DNA of 64,000 nt from Luidia sarsii (lineage: Eukaryota; Echinodermata; Asteroidea; Paxillosida; Luidiidae): assembly GCA_949987565.1 (NCBI GenBank), contig OX465110.1, forward strand, positions 18,695,139-18,759,138, given 5' to 3'. Below, piece after piece: positions 56,301-63,733 of the stretch. The notes beneath the pieces are model-generated. The model made no database searches and was not told the origin of the DNA. It was given only the letters and a program-made list of their open reading frames with translations. Each line of letters opens with the position of its first letter. Within the stretch, counting starts at the first letter, position 1. The position numbers and the translations under genes were made by a program.

Positions 56301-59300
56301 GTTGGGGTGAGGTGGGTTGAGGTGAGGTGAGGCAAGGGGAGCGAGGCGAGGCGAGGTGAGGTGTGAAGCTCTGCTCCCGTTTTCTCAAACACTGCTCACC
56401 GTCAAAGGACAGGGATTGCTGGTAGCTGGCCAGTCTGGCGTGAGCCTCTCCGCTCAGCTCCGAGGCGGAGTACATGACCTGGGCCACCACATCCTCGCTG
56501 GAGCCTCCCGGGCAGTGAACCAGGAGGTAGAAGAACTCCTGGGTCTCGCGCAGATTCAGATCGGGCACTGAAGACACGCCGAAAAAAACGAAAAGATTTT
56601 TTTGAGAGTTTCAATCCTGGCAGGATCATTTGTAAGCCTTTAAAAGATCGATTAATTGCTACAAACAAGTCAAAGAAACCTAAAGAAATGAGTTTTTTGG
56701 TAACAATTTTGAAAAATGGCAAATGGCACTGGACTGGGACTTGAACCCGAGACCTCTGAATTTGTGTGAGTGCTCTTACCACCTGAGCTATCCAGCCCTG
56801 GGATGGTAACCTTCCCTAATAGTCGACTAGTCTTTGCCGAGGTGGGGGTGCCAGCCCGAAGCAACTAAACTGTGGAGCGATTGTTGAAACAAAGAGTTCC
56901 TTTTACAAACACCCTTTGTCCAAAAACAAGTTCAATTTTAATTTCGTTTCCACATTTGTTCTAATGAAGTGGTTAACGGACTTAGCCGAAACTTCTATGT
57001 GTCCGTTGAGTCTGACAAAGTATGGGAGCAATTCTTTGACCTTCGCAACCTTTACCGCCTAGTGCATACTAGACCATCTGATTGAGATCCGCTTAGGAGC
57101 TGGCTAGCTGCTACGACCAAGAAACGACTGCTGAAACAAAATAAGCAATTGACTGATTGTGCCCTATAGGTCACGTGCCCTATAGTGGGTATCAAACAAT
57201 CACCAAACATGGCGGCCACAATATATCGAGGTGCCGCTGTCGTAAAGTGCACGGTGATTGTTGCACTTGTTTCGTTCGATCAAGGCTTTTCTTTCTGGAA
57301 ATCTGTGAAGAACATTCTGGAGTTTTAACCCGAGACCTCACCGGGATAGGTGCTGTAAGTCACGCGATGACATCATGCAATCGGTGATACATCATGCGAC
57401 CACAAAGGGTAGGCATTTGTAAGTCAAGTGGTAACCGATGTCGGGGATCTGTGTGTAATCGATCGACACGTTTTTCGACAGAGGACAGAGCAGTCAGACT
57501 CTTACTCGTCAGATCGCCCGAGCAATTCTTGACGCGCTCCTTCCACGCCTGGTAGCCGAGGGCCGACCTGGCCTTGGTGAGGGCGCTGTTGCCGGCCGCC
57601 ATCGTCCGGCAGGTCAGCCTCATGACCAGCGCTGCGTCCCCAGACCGGCCCACTTCCGACAGCCAGTGCAGGAATGCTTCGGATCTGGGAAGGCCAGAGC
57701 CCGATAATAGTTGCCTGCGATAGGGGGGGGGGGGTCAATCCGAGGGGTTAAGGGGGTCAAAGGTCAGAAGTGTCAGAGAAAGGTTCAAAGAACACCTAGC
57801 AGGGGTGTACTCAACGAAAAAAACTGGAAATAAACCAAACTGGTAACCAGCCAACTGGCAACTAGCCAACTGGCAACCAGCCAACTGGCAACCAGCCAAC
57901 TGGCAACCAGCCAACTGGTAACTAGCCAACTGGTAACCAGCCAACTGGCAACTAGCCAACTGGCAACTAGCCAACTGGCAACCAGCCAACTGGCAACCAG
58001 CCAACTGGTAACCAGCCAACTGGCAACTAGCCAACTGGCAACTAGCCAACTGGCAACCAGCCAACTGGTAACCAGCCAACTGGCAACTAGCCAACTGGCA
58101 ACCAGCCAACTGGCAACTAGCCAACTGGCAACTAGCCAACTGGCAACTAGCCAACTGGCAACCAGCCAACTGGCAACCAGCCAACTGGCAACCAGCCAAC
58201 TGGTAATCAGCCAACTGGCAACCAGCCAACTGGTAATCAGCCAACTGGCAACTAGCCAACTGGCAACTAGCCAACTGGCAACCAGCCAACTGGCAACCAG
58301 CCAACTGGTAATCAGCCAACTGGTAACCAGCCAACTGGCAACTAGCCAACTGGCAACTAGCCAACTGGCAACTAGCCAACTGGCAACTAGCCAACTGGCA
58401 ACCAGCCAACTGGCAACCAGCCAACTGGTAATCAGCCAACTGGCAACTAGCCAACTGGCAACTAGCCAACTGGTAACCAGCCAACTGGCAACCAGCCAAC
58501 TGGCAACCAGCCAACTGGCAACCAGCCAACTGGTAATCAGCCAACTGGCAACTAGCCAACTGGCAACTAGCCAACTGGCAACCAGCCAACTGGCAACCAG
58601 CCAACTGGCAACCAGCCAACTGGTAACCAGCCAACTGGCAACTAGCCAACTGGCAACTAGCCAACTGGCAACCAGCCAACTGGCAACCAGCCAACTGGCA
58701 ACCAGCCAACTGGTAACCAGCCAACTGGCAACTAGCCAACTGGCAACTAGCCAACTGGCAACCAGCCAACTGGCAACCAGCCAACTGGTAATCAGCCAAC
58801 TGGTAACCAGCCAACTGGTAACTAGCCAACTGGCAACCAGCCAACTGGCAACCAGCCAACTGGTAATCAGCCAACTGGTAACCGGCCAACTGGTAACCCG
58901 ACAACTGGTAACCAGCCGAATGGTAACCAGCCAAACTTGTTACTGGCAACCAGCTAACTGGAAACCAGCCAAACTGTCTACTAATTCAACTGGTAACCAA
59001 TTCAACTGGTATCCACTGGTACTTCGAATGCATTTGTTTGTCTTCATAACATTCATTCTGTGGTTTGCACCAATCTTCTTTCAAACTCATTTTTCTTTCT
59101 TACTAAGGATACAGGGACAGAGTCACAGGTGACAAGAAAATGTTTGGGACATCTGCTCGACGTACAGTAGAGCCCACCTCAAGCTGGCCGGAAAATGTAA
59201 CAATCTGAGGAGAAATGGGACAGAGAAAATAGACCAACTCAACGTGGTGGGATAAGCTTTACACAGATTTGTTGTTGATTTTGTGGACGTCTTTAATGTC

Positions 59301-62300
59301 GTACCTTTCTGGATGGTTGCGACCTTGTTGCCGTGGCAGCGGGTGACCCGCCCACATCGGGTCTGTCCAGACTCCTGAGGCAGATCCCCGAGTTGCCACG
59401 GAGACGGGGCCGCAAAATGAAGCCTGGCACACGCACCGATTTCTGTCCCTGACGAATAAACGACAAAAAGGAGAAAGTCTGAAACATGAAAAGTCCTGAC
59501 CAGGAGAGCAGTTTTTCGCATTGGTTCTGAAGCCCACAAACTTTCTGGCTTAAGAGACAAAAATGTAAGTCAGATTGTTAGCATATGCTGCACTGGACTG
59601 CACAAAGAATGACTCCAAATGTGGGAGCCAGAACTGGTGTTGTGCTTTTATGAGGTACAGAGGAACGTTGCTATAACGAACATCCCGGGATCAATGAAAA
59701 TTGTTCGTTATAGCGGTCGTTCGTTACAGCAGTTGCGGCCACATATTTGGCACACAAAAATCGGGAGCCAAAGGGCATGTTCGCAGCGCGCTGATCAATG
59801 CAAAAACGTAAAAAAATACGACGTTCTAACCTAACTTGGGTGACGTTAACAAAAAATTCAATGCTTCATTTCCTTAATGTCATGAAACTTTTTCTAATTC
59901 ACACCCGCACTGAATTTCGTGCGCCCACGCAAACCTATTTCCACGTGTTTCGCGAAAACTACGGAAAGCAAGATACGACGTTTTTGCACACACACGACGA
60001 TATGCGAGTTTGAGCGAGCGAGCTCAATGGAAGCTGAGTTCTTGCACTGTCAAGCAATGCTTAGACCGACAAGCACAGGGGCATTGCTCATCATCAAGGG
60101 GCATACAGCTGTCCAGCAAGGAAGAAGGAGGTTGCCTGGTCAAAAAAAAAAAAAACCAAAACCCAACCTTCCCGTCAGCTAACAGGAGCTCTCCTCGCCA
60201 CGCCACGTCACGGCCGGCCGCTTCCAGGGCTGACTGTCGCCCGCCCGCCGCCGCCACCCGCCCCTGAAAGTGGTTGGCCCAGGCATGGAGGGACTCCTGG
60301 AGGGCAGAACTGGGTCCATTTCTATTGTCCTCCTCCTTCCCTTCCTCCTCTTCCTCCTTCTCCTCCTCTTCCTCCTCCTTCGCTTTCTCCTTCGTCTCCG
60401 ACTCTGGCACCAGGGTCAGGAGGGCGCCGTGCCAGGAGCTGAGTCTCCAGAGGGCGCCGTACAAGGCCACGTTGGAGTTCGGCAGCCCGACGAGACGACC
60501 CGAGACCAGCCAGATCACATCCAGGTAATGTCCTGCATCCCAAAAGAATTTGTAGACAGATGAGCAATGGCATTCCATGGCAACAGGTGAAACCAGTGTT
60601 GGGGTCAAAATTGCCTAGGAGCCCCAATCCACCAATTAAAAAAATCTACAGTTAGGGATAAGCAAGTAATGCGGACTTGAGAACCGGCCACAACTGAGGA
60701 ATCTTAACTCAGACTCTGATTAAAGCCGCATTTCAACTGGACTTTTGGAGGGTAAAATTCACCGAGATGATGGTTACTCGCCCCATTTTAAGTCCAGTGG
60801 AAACAGCCCAGTAACCGGTCCCCTCGGTTACACAATGTAAACAAGCTAGATATGATACCGGTCGTTAGTGAGAGACAAAGTTCTGTCTTGGAATGGTCGC
60901 ACAAATTACAACGATTCGATAAGACTTGCCACGTGCAAGGTTTGGGCCGACACCATGCAACAGATCTCTTTTGAGAAGGAGTGTGAGGCTCTGAAAAGAG
61001 GCGTTAGCTCAACACTTAGGGCAGTGTGTACTCTGCCCGTCGTCAGGAGACGGCATCACTTCACTTCTCACCGGTTGGAGGGAGTTTGTCGGCCAAGGCG
61101 TGGATCTGATCAGACAAGGCAACATCCAGCTCACTGCAGGGAGGCAATCAGACAGCAGATGCAACGGGAGTCCATTTTCCATCACACAATTCATCATTTC
61201 CATCATACAATTCATCTCCCTATAAATAAAGTGAGGTTTTTTCTCCTGGCTGACTCTGAGCTAAGTGGAAGGTTTGCAATGACACCGTGTAACGCAGGTC
61301 TATTGAGACGGAGTGGAGCTCTGACGAGAAAAGCAGGTAACTCAACAGTTCCGGCAGTGTGTACTCGTCTGCCTGTCGTCAAGTCTTGTGACGACGGGCA
61401 GAGTACACACCGACGAAACGTTGAGTTACCGCCTCTTTTCAGAGCCACACTCCGTCTCAAAAGAGACGTCAAACAAACCAAGGAAAAACTGACTGGGAAC
61501 TGTTGAACAAATTGAAAAATTGGCAAAGAAAACTTTGGACTGGACCGGGACGTTAACCCGAGACCTCTGGATTAACAAACCAGTGCTGGATAGCTTAGAT
61601 GGCAGAGCATCGGAACGTTAAATCCAGAGGTCTCGGGTTCAAGTCCCGGTCTGGAAGTCAAAGTTTTCTTTGCCAACTTTTTTTTAAAAAGAGATGTGTT
61701 ACATTATGGTGCCACCGCAAACCTTCCACTTGGTACTTCCACAGTGCAGACCTTCAAATCTTATCTTACTCAGAGCTCAGTGTCACAGGCGCTGCTGCCC
61801 TCGGGGCATCCTGCCCTCTGTCTGATGGATCGGCGGCGTTTGTCGGCGAGCTCGCTCTGTCCTGGGCAAACTGCTCATGCAGACGAGCCAGCGACAGCCA
61901 ATCAGGGGGCTCGTTCCCGTCGCGTTGCTCCAGGCAAGAGTCCGGATCGACGAGGGCAACGTGGTACCGCTCCAGCGGAATGCAGATCGGACCAGCTGCG
62001 GAATGTTATTTACAAATAAACAAACAAAATATAAACAAACAGACAAACTATGCAATTCGTTGCAACATCTCAAACAATGTGTCGGGTGCTTTGCTAAATG
62101 CCCTGTCAATTCTATCACACTGCAACAAGTTGTTTACAAATAAACAAAAGTGTAAACAAATAGACAAATTATGCGATTAGTTGCGAAAACTTTAACCACA
62201 ACGCGTCAAGCGCTTTGCACGATGCTCTTTCATTTCTATGCACAAGCCTGCACTGAAAAAGTGGAAGTGCGTCCGAAAATTTCACGCTGAATCTTACCGC

Positions 62301-63327
62301 AGTCGACATTGATTTGGGAGAGGTCAACAAACTCTTGCAGGAAGGAGTCGAGGAGCACCTTGTGTCTACCACCTGTAACAAACGACAACGGAGACGGTGA
62401 TTAAATTTATGCAATACTTCAAACTTTTTTGATGGGTTTCATCAATTTTATCATAACTTTCCACCAATCTCAAAACGATGAGCAATGCACAGAAGCTGAA
62501 TACAGAATAAGGCCATCTCAACTAACATAAAAACAATGGGTTTTTCGTATTACTGTAAAAAAGTGTAAGTTGTTAAGATGCATCATAACTCATACTCATA
62601 GTCTGTGTGGTGAAATCCACCGCACTGACCCAAGGCAATACAAAAAACAACTCACTCCCTAGAATGGTCGTTCGGCATAGTGTTTTATTTTTTCCTCTTT
62701 TTTTTTCAAAATCAAATTAGTAAATGAACATTTCAGTTATTGTAATGGTAATTATTAAATTACCAGTAATGAAAGTTCTTGAGACTTGACGACTGCGGTT
62801 GCAAATTGGACAGATAATAAAATTCGCAGTGGCTGTTGTTACGGCAGTCGTCCGTGTGGTTCCCTGACTTAACAGTATTTGTCAGGATGTTTAGCTCTTG
62901 GAACCAGACTATCAGTATCAGCTAATACTCAGTAATACTAATAGTAATACTAACTGGTTCAACCAGCCTGCAGTGCTGACGAAATACAATCAAGTCAGGG
63001 AACCACACGGACGACTGCCGTAACAACAGCTACTGCGTAGGCCTAGCACAACTCACAAGTACATGGATATGCTTGGGATAAACAAAACAAATTATAATTC
63101 ATTAGACATTACATTACAAATGGTACAGTACACAACACCGTACACGATCAAGACGATGATCATGATCGATCATGTGCACGGCAGTTGTCAACACGTCTTA
63201 TCGAACCTAGAATAGATAGATACTTACCACGAATCGTGTCGAACGACAGGAAGATCACGTATCTCTCCGATCGCTCGCAGATCTTACAAAACGGAGATCG
63301 CGAATGGCTGCTCTTGGCAGATATCAT
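47254..63327 (-). CDS. MTBP: MTBP, Treslin partner in origin firing (17 exons)
   Basis: MTBP (Mdm2-binding protein; Sld7-like) forms the metazoan Treslin/TICRR-MTBP complex that promotes loading of CDC45 and GINS onto MCM at replication origins in the nucleus. Joined exons, 5' to 3' on the minus strand: 63327-63228, 62372-62298, 61995-61770, 61133-61072, 60532-60168, 59448-59305, 59204-59113, 57714-57506, 56567-56400, 55178-55062, 53258-53091, 52349-52212, 50422-50230, 49288-48866, 48685-48532, 48045-47932, 47358-47254. The sum is 2853 nt, 950 residues, against about 904 in human. Diagnostic blocks include QWPERLALQN, ITLTAEEFLKHF, YCLDSGRS-x-RYVRYETSSTC and a C-terminal KLRQVVKETI to DLTSSRGLIEEMKKIA, all close to human MTBP as remembered. 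In human, HYDIN and MTBP lie on different chromosomes, so this adjacency is not shared. Confidence 0.9.
47360..47930. other. MTBP intron 16
   Basis: Two loosely similar halves (TGGCTGGTAACCAGCTCTTG at 47502 and TGGCTGGTAACCAGCTTGTA at 47733) suggest an old duplication of about 230 bp. Nothing else is recognised. Confidence 0.5.
47932..48045 (-). CDS. MTBP: MTBP exon 16
   Basis: Residues 879-916. KLRQVVKETIISRGITKDSV then CYKPCMERLYRMTELYVK, the conserved C-terminal domain (compare human LKEVVTETLKKHSI and CFTACSQRLFEISKFYLK). The acceptor is CTCTTAG and the donor GTAGTC. Confidence 0.93.
48056..48257. repeat. 20-bp array AACCCACCAAATGAGAACAA
   Basis: Ten nearly identical units beginning about 10 nt upstream of the MTBP exon 16 acceptor. 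Read on the sense strand it is GGTTTTGTTCTCATTTGGTG and supplies the T-rich tract of that acceptor. Confidence 0.95.
48532..48685 (-). CDS. MTBP: MTBP exon 15
   Basis: Residues 827-878. LVPTRTSPRKRIALSGKPDQ, an Ala/Thr-rich middle, then KPRKLSNSERTRL. A disordered basic linker with Thr/Ser-Pro sites. The acceptor is ACTCAG and the donor GTGAGA. Confidence 0.88.
48866..49288 (-). CDS. MTBP: MTBP exon 14 with poly-Gln
   Basis: Residues 686-827. YCLDSGRSQQLDRRFSRMQQ and RYVRYETSSTCSSEQ are conserved. They are followed by eight glutamines (CAG run, 49129-49152) and a long basic, Pro/Arg/Ala-rich disordered tail. The acceptor is TTTCAG and the donor GTGAGT. Confidence 0.92.
49290..50229. other. 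MTBP intron 13
   Basis: Contains an ATT/TTA microsatellite (49709-49770) and GTTTGTTTGT near 49868-49895. No element is identified. Confidence 0.5.
50230..50422 (-). CDS. MTBP: MTBP exon 13
   Basis: Residues 622-686. ITLTAEEFLKHFQASGLPTA then LPSWADLKAASFEEAQKSSL, comparable to human ITLLDAKELLKYFTSDGLP. The acceptor is TCTCCAG and the donor GTGAGT. Confidence 0.92.
50520..52195. repeat. 90-bp minisatellite, about 18.6 copies
   Basis: Unit TCCCTGGTATCAGTCAGCTG through ATCCACACAG, 90 bp exactly, nearly filling MTBP intron 12. Because 90 is a multiple of 3 and the unit lacks stops in one minus frame, a 598-codon ORF (52247-50451) results. It is out of frame with exon 12. Variant units repeat at 360-bp spacing. 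Confidence 0.96.
52212..52349 (-). CDS. MTBP: MTBP exon 12
   Basis: Residues 576-622. LDVSPSQWPERLALQNHAAL then EKKIKRFKSGEMMLAGMPVP. The WPER-x-LQN block is a strong MTBP match. The acceptor is TTTTTCAG and the donor GTGAGT. A 90-bp tandem array fills the next intron. Confidence 0.92.
52680..53010 (+). mobile_element. SINE family A, well-preserved tRNA-like end
   Basis: The body (GTTATACGGCAATTAATGG, CAAAGACTAGTTGACTATTT) precedes a 72-nt tRNA-like module 52909-52980: acceptor GGCTGGA/TCCAGTC, D arm AGCTCAGATGGAAGAGC, box B GGTTCAAGTCC. The anticodon stem pairs at four positions. Likely a SINE head, not a functional tRNA. Confidence 0.82.
53091..53258 (-). CDS. MTBP: MTBP exon 11
   Basis: Residues 520-576. 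EEREAEGGEPVISASELQLL, then MGTVYSTIMARVDAMATEAE. The acceptor is ACTCAAG, chosen over the next AG two bases on because only it fits the phase of exon 10. The donor is GTGAGA. Confidence 0.82.
53322..53560. mobile_element. AGCCTAAGCC inverted-repeat element copy
   Basis: TTTACGAAATGGAGGCTTAG and the inverted CTAAGCCTTCATTTCGTAAA bound about 239 bp. The interior CAAGAAACTGGGGCC and CAAACGCTTGT are shared with 33331-33537. Confidence 0.82.
53561..54480. other. MTBP intron 10, upstream part
   Basis: No feature recognised apart from general AT-richness and a GC-rich GGGGCGCACACACAGGGCGC stretch near 53828. Confidence 0.4.
54485..54610. mobile_element. Fold-back element copy, short
   Basis: AAAAGTTAGAGGACCTTTCC, then GATCGAAACGTCAGGCCC and CTAACTTTTGAGATGCC, then the usual CAGTGAGCAGTTTGCAACAG tail. 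Confidence 0.78.
55062..55178 (-). CDS. MTBP: MTBP exon 10
   Basis: Residues 481-520. STINDLPSLDGHQVRTLLET then IKLAQAEAIKTLLG, predicted helical. The acceptor is TCTGCAG and the donor GTGAGA. Confidence 0.86.
55180..55860. other. MTBP intron 9, non-array part
   Basis: No coding evidence, although 55566-55874 is open on the + strand (102 codons). Nothing recognised. Confidence 0.4.
55868..56365. repeat. GAGGTGAGGC tandem domain
   Basis: About 500 bp of GGTGAGGTGAGGCGAGGTGA variants with larger duplicated blocks (GAGCGAGTTGGGGTGAGGTG repeats at 56090, 56192 and 56295). Purines on +, hence pyrimidine-rich on the MTBP sense strand, 35 nt from the exon 9 donor. Confidence 0.92.
56400..56567 (-). 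CDS. MTBP: MTBP exon 9
   Basis: Residues 425-481. MPDLNLRETQEFFYLLVHCP, then EDVVAQVMYSASELSGEAHA, comparable to human SVPDVEVKGECSSYYLLLQG. The acceptor is CTTCAG and the donor GTGAGC. A 500-bp GA-rich array begins about 35 nt after the donor. Confidence 0.88.
56700..56875 (-). mobile_element. SINE family A copy
   Basis: ACTGGGACTTGAACCCGAGA, CTACCACCTGAGCTATCCAG-like sequence and TAGTCGACTAGTCTTTGCC follow the family order. Confidence 0.72.
56880..57500. other. MTBP intron 8, unrecognised sequence
   Basis: CCAAACATGGCGGCCACAAT at about 57203 resembles a start context, but no convincing ORF follows. Confidence 0.35.
57506..57714 (-). CDS. MTBP: MTBP exon 8
   Basis: Residues 355-425. QLLSGSGLPRSEAFLHWLSE, then AALVMRLTCRTMAAGNSALT and GYQAWKERVKNCSGDLT. 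The acceptor TATCGCAG follows a pure C run of about 13. The donor is GTAAGA. Confidence 0.85.
57838..58960. repeat. 15-bp minisatellite, about 74 copies
   Basis: Unit CCAACTGGCAACCAG, with CTAG, GTAACC and GTAATC variants, in MTBP intron 7. The minus strand is open for 404 codons reading QLAGC/QLASC/QLAGY pentapeptides because the unit is five codons long. Confidence 0.96.
59113..59204 (-). CDS. MTBP: MTBP exon 7 (3' end uncertain)
   Basis: Residues 325-355. IVTFSGQLEVGSTVRRADVP then NIFLSPVTLSL, similar to human YGPALEFVQMIKLSDLPS. The acceptor is strong (CATTTCTCCTCAG). The donor used here is GTATCC. The better-looking donor GTAAGA eight bases further on would create a TAG at the junction with exon 8. 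Confidence 0.65.
59305..59448 (-). CDS. MTBP: MTBP exon 6
   Basis: Residues 277-324. GQKSVRVPGFILRPRLRGNS then GICLRSLDRPDVGG. All three frames are open here. This one is chosen because it is in phase 0 with both neighbours and resembles human EISFPEFCLKGVTLK. The acceptor is GTCAG and the donor GTACGA. Confidence 0.72.
59656..59790. mobile_element. pogo/Tigger-like short element, second copy
   Basis: Begins TACAGAGGAACGTTGCTATA then ACGAAC. Shares AGTTGCGGCCACATATTTGG and TCGGGAGCCAAAGGGC with 7365-7516 in inverse orientation. Confidence 0.55.
60168..60532 (-). CDS. MTBP: MTBP exon 5 with acidic insert
   Basis: Residues 155-276. HYLDVIWLVSGRLVG, YGALWRLSSWHGALLTLVPE, a Glu-rich run ([20 protein letters not shown], 60327-60398), then LQESLHAWANHFQGRV and WRGELLLADGK. 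The acidic run is absent from human MTBP as remembered. The acceptor is ATGCAG and the donor GTTGGG. Confidence 0.87.
60721..60835. mobile_element. Short CGCACTGGACTT-family relative
   Basis: TTAAAGCCGCATTTCAACTG then GGACTTTTGG at the left; TTTTAAGTCCAGTGGAAACA at the right. About 115 bp in total. Confidence 0.6.
60940..61060. mobile_element. Fold-back family arm next to MTBP exon 4
   Basis: AAGGTTTGGGCCGACACCAT, CAACAGATCTCTTTTGAGAA and GTGTGTACTCTGCCCGTCGT. The last element is shared with 61350-61410. Confidence 0.65.
61072..61133 (-). CDS. MTBP: MTBP exon 4
   Basis: Residues 134-155. ELDVALSDQIHALADKLPPT matches the human segment ENLHQLSDKLPAPG as remembered. The acceptor is CTGCAG and the donor GTGAGA. 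The exon lies about 10 nt from an inverted-repeat family copy. Confidence 0.88.
61245..61735. mobile_element. Fold-back element interrupted by a SINE
   Basis: Left arm 61270-61385 (GAAGGTTTGCAATGACACCG to GTCGTCAAGTC). Right arm from 61388 (TGACGACGGGCAGAGTACAC), broken at about 61468 and resuming at about 61688 (AAAAGAGATGTGTTACATTA, ACCGCAAACCTTCC). A family A SINE with two tRNA-like halves occupies the gap. Confidence 0.75.
61770..61995 (-). CDS. MTBP: MTBP exon 3
   Basis: Residues 59-134. GPICIPLERYHVALVDPDSC, then PPDWLSLARLHEQFAQD and a Ser/Ala/Pro tail. The acceptor is CCGCAG and the donor GTAAGA. Confidence 0.85.
62020..62170. repeat. Diverged direct duplication in MTBP intron 2
   Basis: TACAAATAAACAAACAAA (about 62010) and TTACAAATAAACAAAAGTGT (about 62134), each followed by AAACAAANAGACAAANTATG and GTTGCAA/GTTGCGA. 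Confidence 0.6.
62298..62372 (-). CDS. MTBP: MTBP exon 2
   Basis: Residues 34-59. GRHKVLLDSFLQEFVDLSQI. The acceptor is GTTACAG and the donor GTAAGA. Two bases complete the Gly codon split with exon 1. Confidence 0.85.
62380..62820. other. MTBP intron 1, distal part
   Basis: AT-rich. No element or gene recognised. Confidence 0.45.
62825..63037. mobile_element. 213-bp element with perfect 39-bp terminal inverted repeats
   Basis: Arms 62832-62870 and 62992-63030 are exact reverse complements (GCTGTTGTTACGGCAGTCGT...). After one mismatch, CGCAGT/ACTGCG extends them to 46 bp. The interior of about 121 bp has TAATACT repeats. Lies in MTBP intron 1. Confidence 0.9.
63228..63327 (-). CDS. MTBP: MTBP exon 1 (start codon)
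   Basis: Residues 1-34. The ATG at 63327-63325 is the first in-frame ATG and lies in ATCATCATGATATC. The exon encodes MISAKSSHSRSPFCKICERS then ERYVIFLSFDTIRG, comparable to the human N-terminal RYLLLVIW. The donor is GTAAGT. No in-frame stop separates this ATG from 63357, so an upstream non-ATG start cannot be excluded. Confidence 0.75.
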
Positions 63328-63455
63328 GATGATCACATCGCCAAAGTTTTCGCGCAATATTTTTCAAAGCATCGCGAAACTCAGACTTTGGCAGCCGACC
63401 ATGTGTTTGTGAAATGGCGCCCTCTGTTGCCGATAACATGGAAGGGGCATGCCTG

Positions 63456-63463
63456 TGACGTCA
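63456..63463. promoter_or_regulatory. CRE palindrome TGACGTCA upstream of MTBP
   Basis: A perfect 8-bp CREB/ATF site about 130 nt upstream of the MTBP ATG and about 35 nt before a + strand ATG. Its position suits a shared divergent promoter. Binding is inferred. Confidence 0.45.
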
Positions 63464-63494
63464 CAGCTGCCTCTTTCACGCCGACCTCCCAACA

Positions 63495-63733
63495 TGGTAA
63501 ACGTGGTCGTTGATTTTGCCCCTAATTTTCATCAAAGATGTTTGTTAACGCTCAGAGTTTGCCACGAATGTCCCCAAAAAGCTAACCTTTGGAACACCAT
63601 CCGAAGTATAGGCCATAATTTAGTCACAATCTGTCTACTGGGATTGTGTAATTTACCACGTTGCTTGGCCGTAGTTGTTGAGGAAGATTCACATGCCGAC
63701 GGCGCCCAGTTTACGGACAGTGTCAGAGCATAG
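63495..63733 (+). CDS. Small unassigned ORF divergent from MTBP
   Basis: An ATG at 63495 (MVNVVVDFAPNFHQ) opens 79 residues to a stop at 63733. It contains hydrophobic and Cys-rich stretches (CLLGLCNLPRCLAVVVEE). I do not recognise it. ATGGTAAAC at the start could also be a donor right after a first-exon ATG, and AT-rich sequence follows. It may be the first exon of a divergent gene or chance. Confidence 0.25.

Noticed and set aside
55667..56577. Minus ORFs of 241-251 codons rich in Ser/Pro/His
   Set aside because: GAGGTGAGGC array. Only 56400-56567 is a real MTBP exon.
57735..58949. 404-codon minus ORF of QLAxx repeats
   Set aside because: The product of a 15-bp array without stops. It lacks unique sequence and splice context.
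59259..59560. Alternative frames for MTBP exon 6 (GTEIGACARLHF or DRNRCVCQASFC)
   Set aside because: Both are open, but neither is phase-compatible with exon 7 or exon 8. The chosen frame is.
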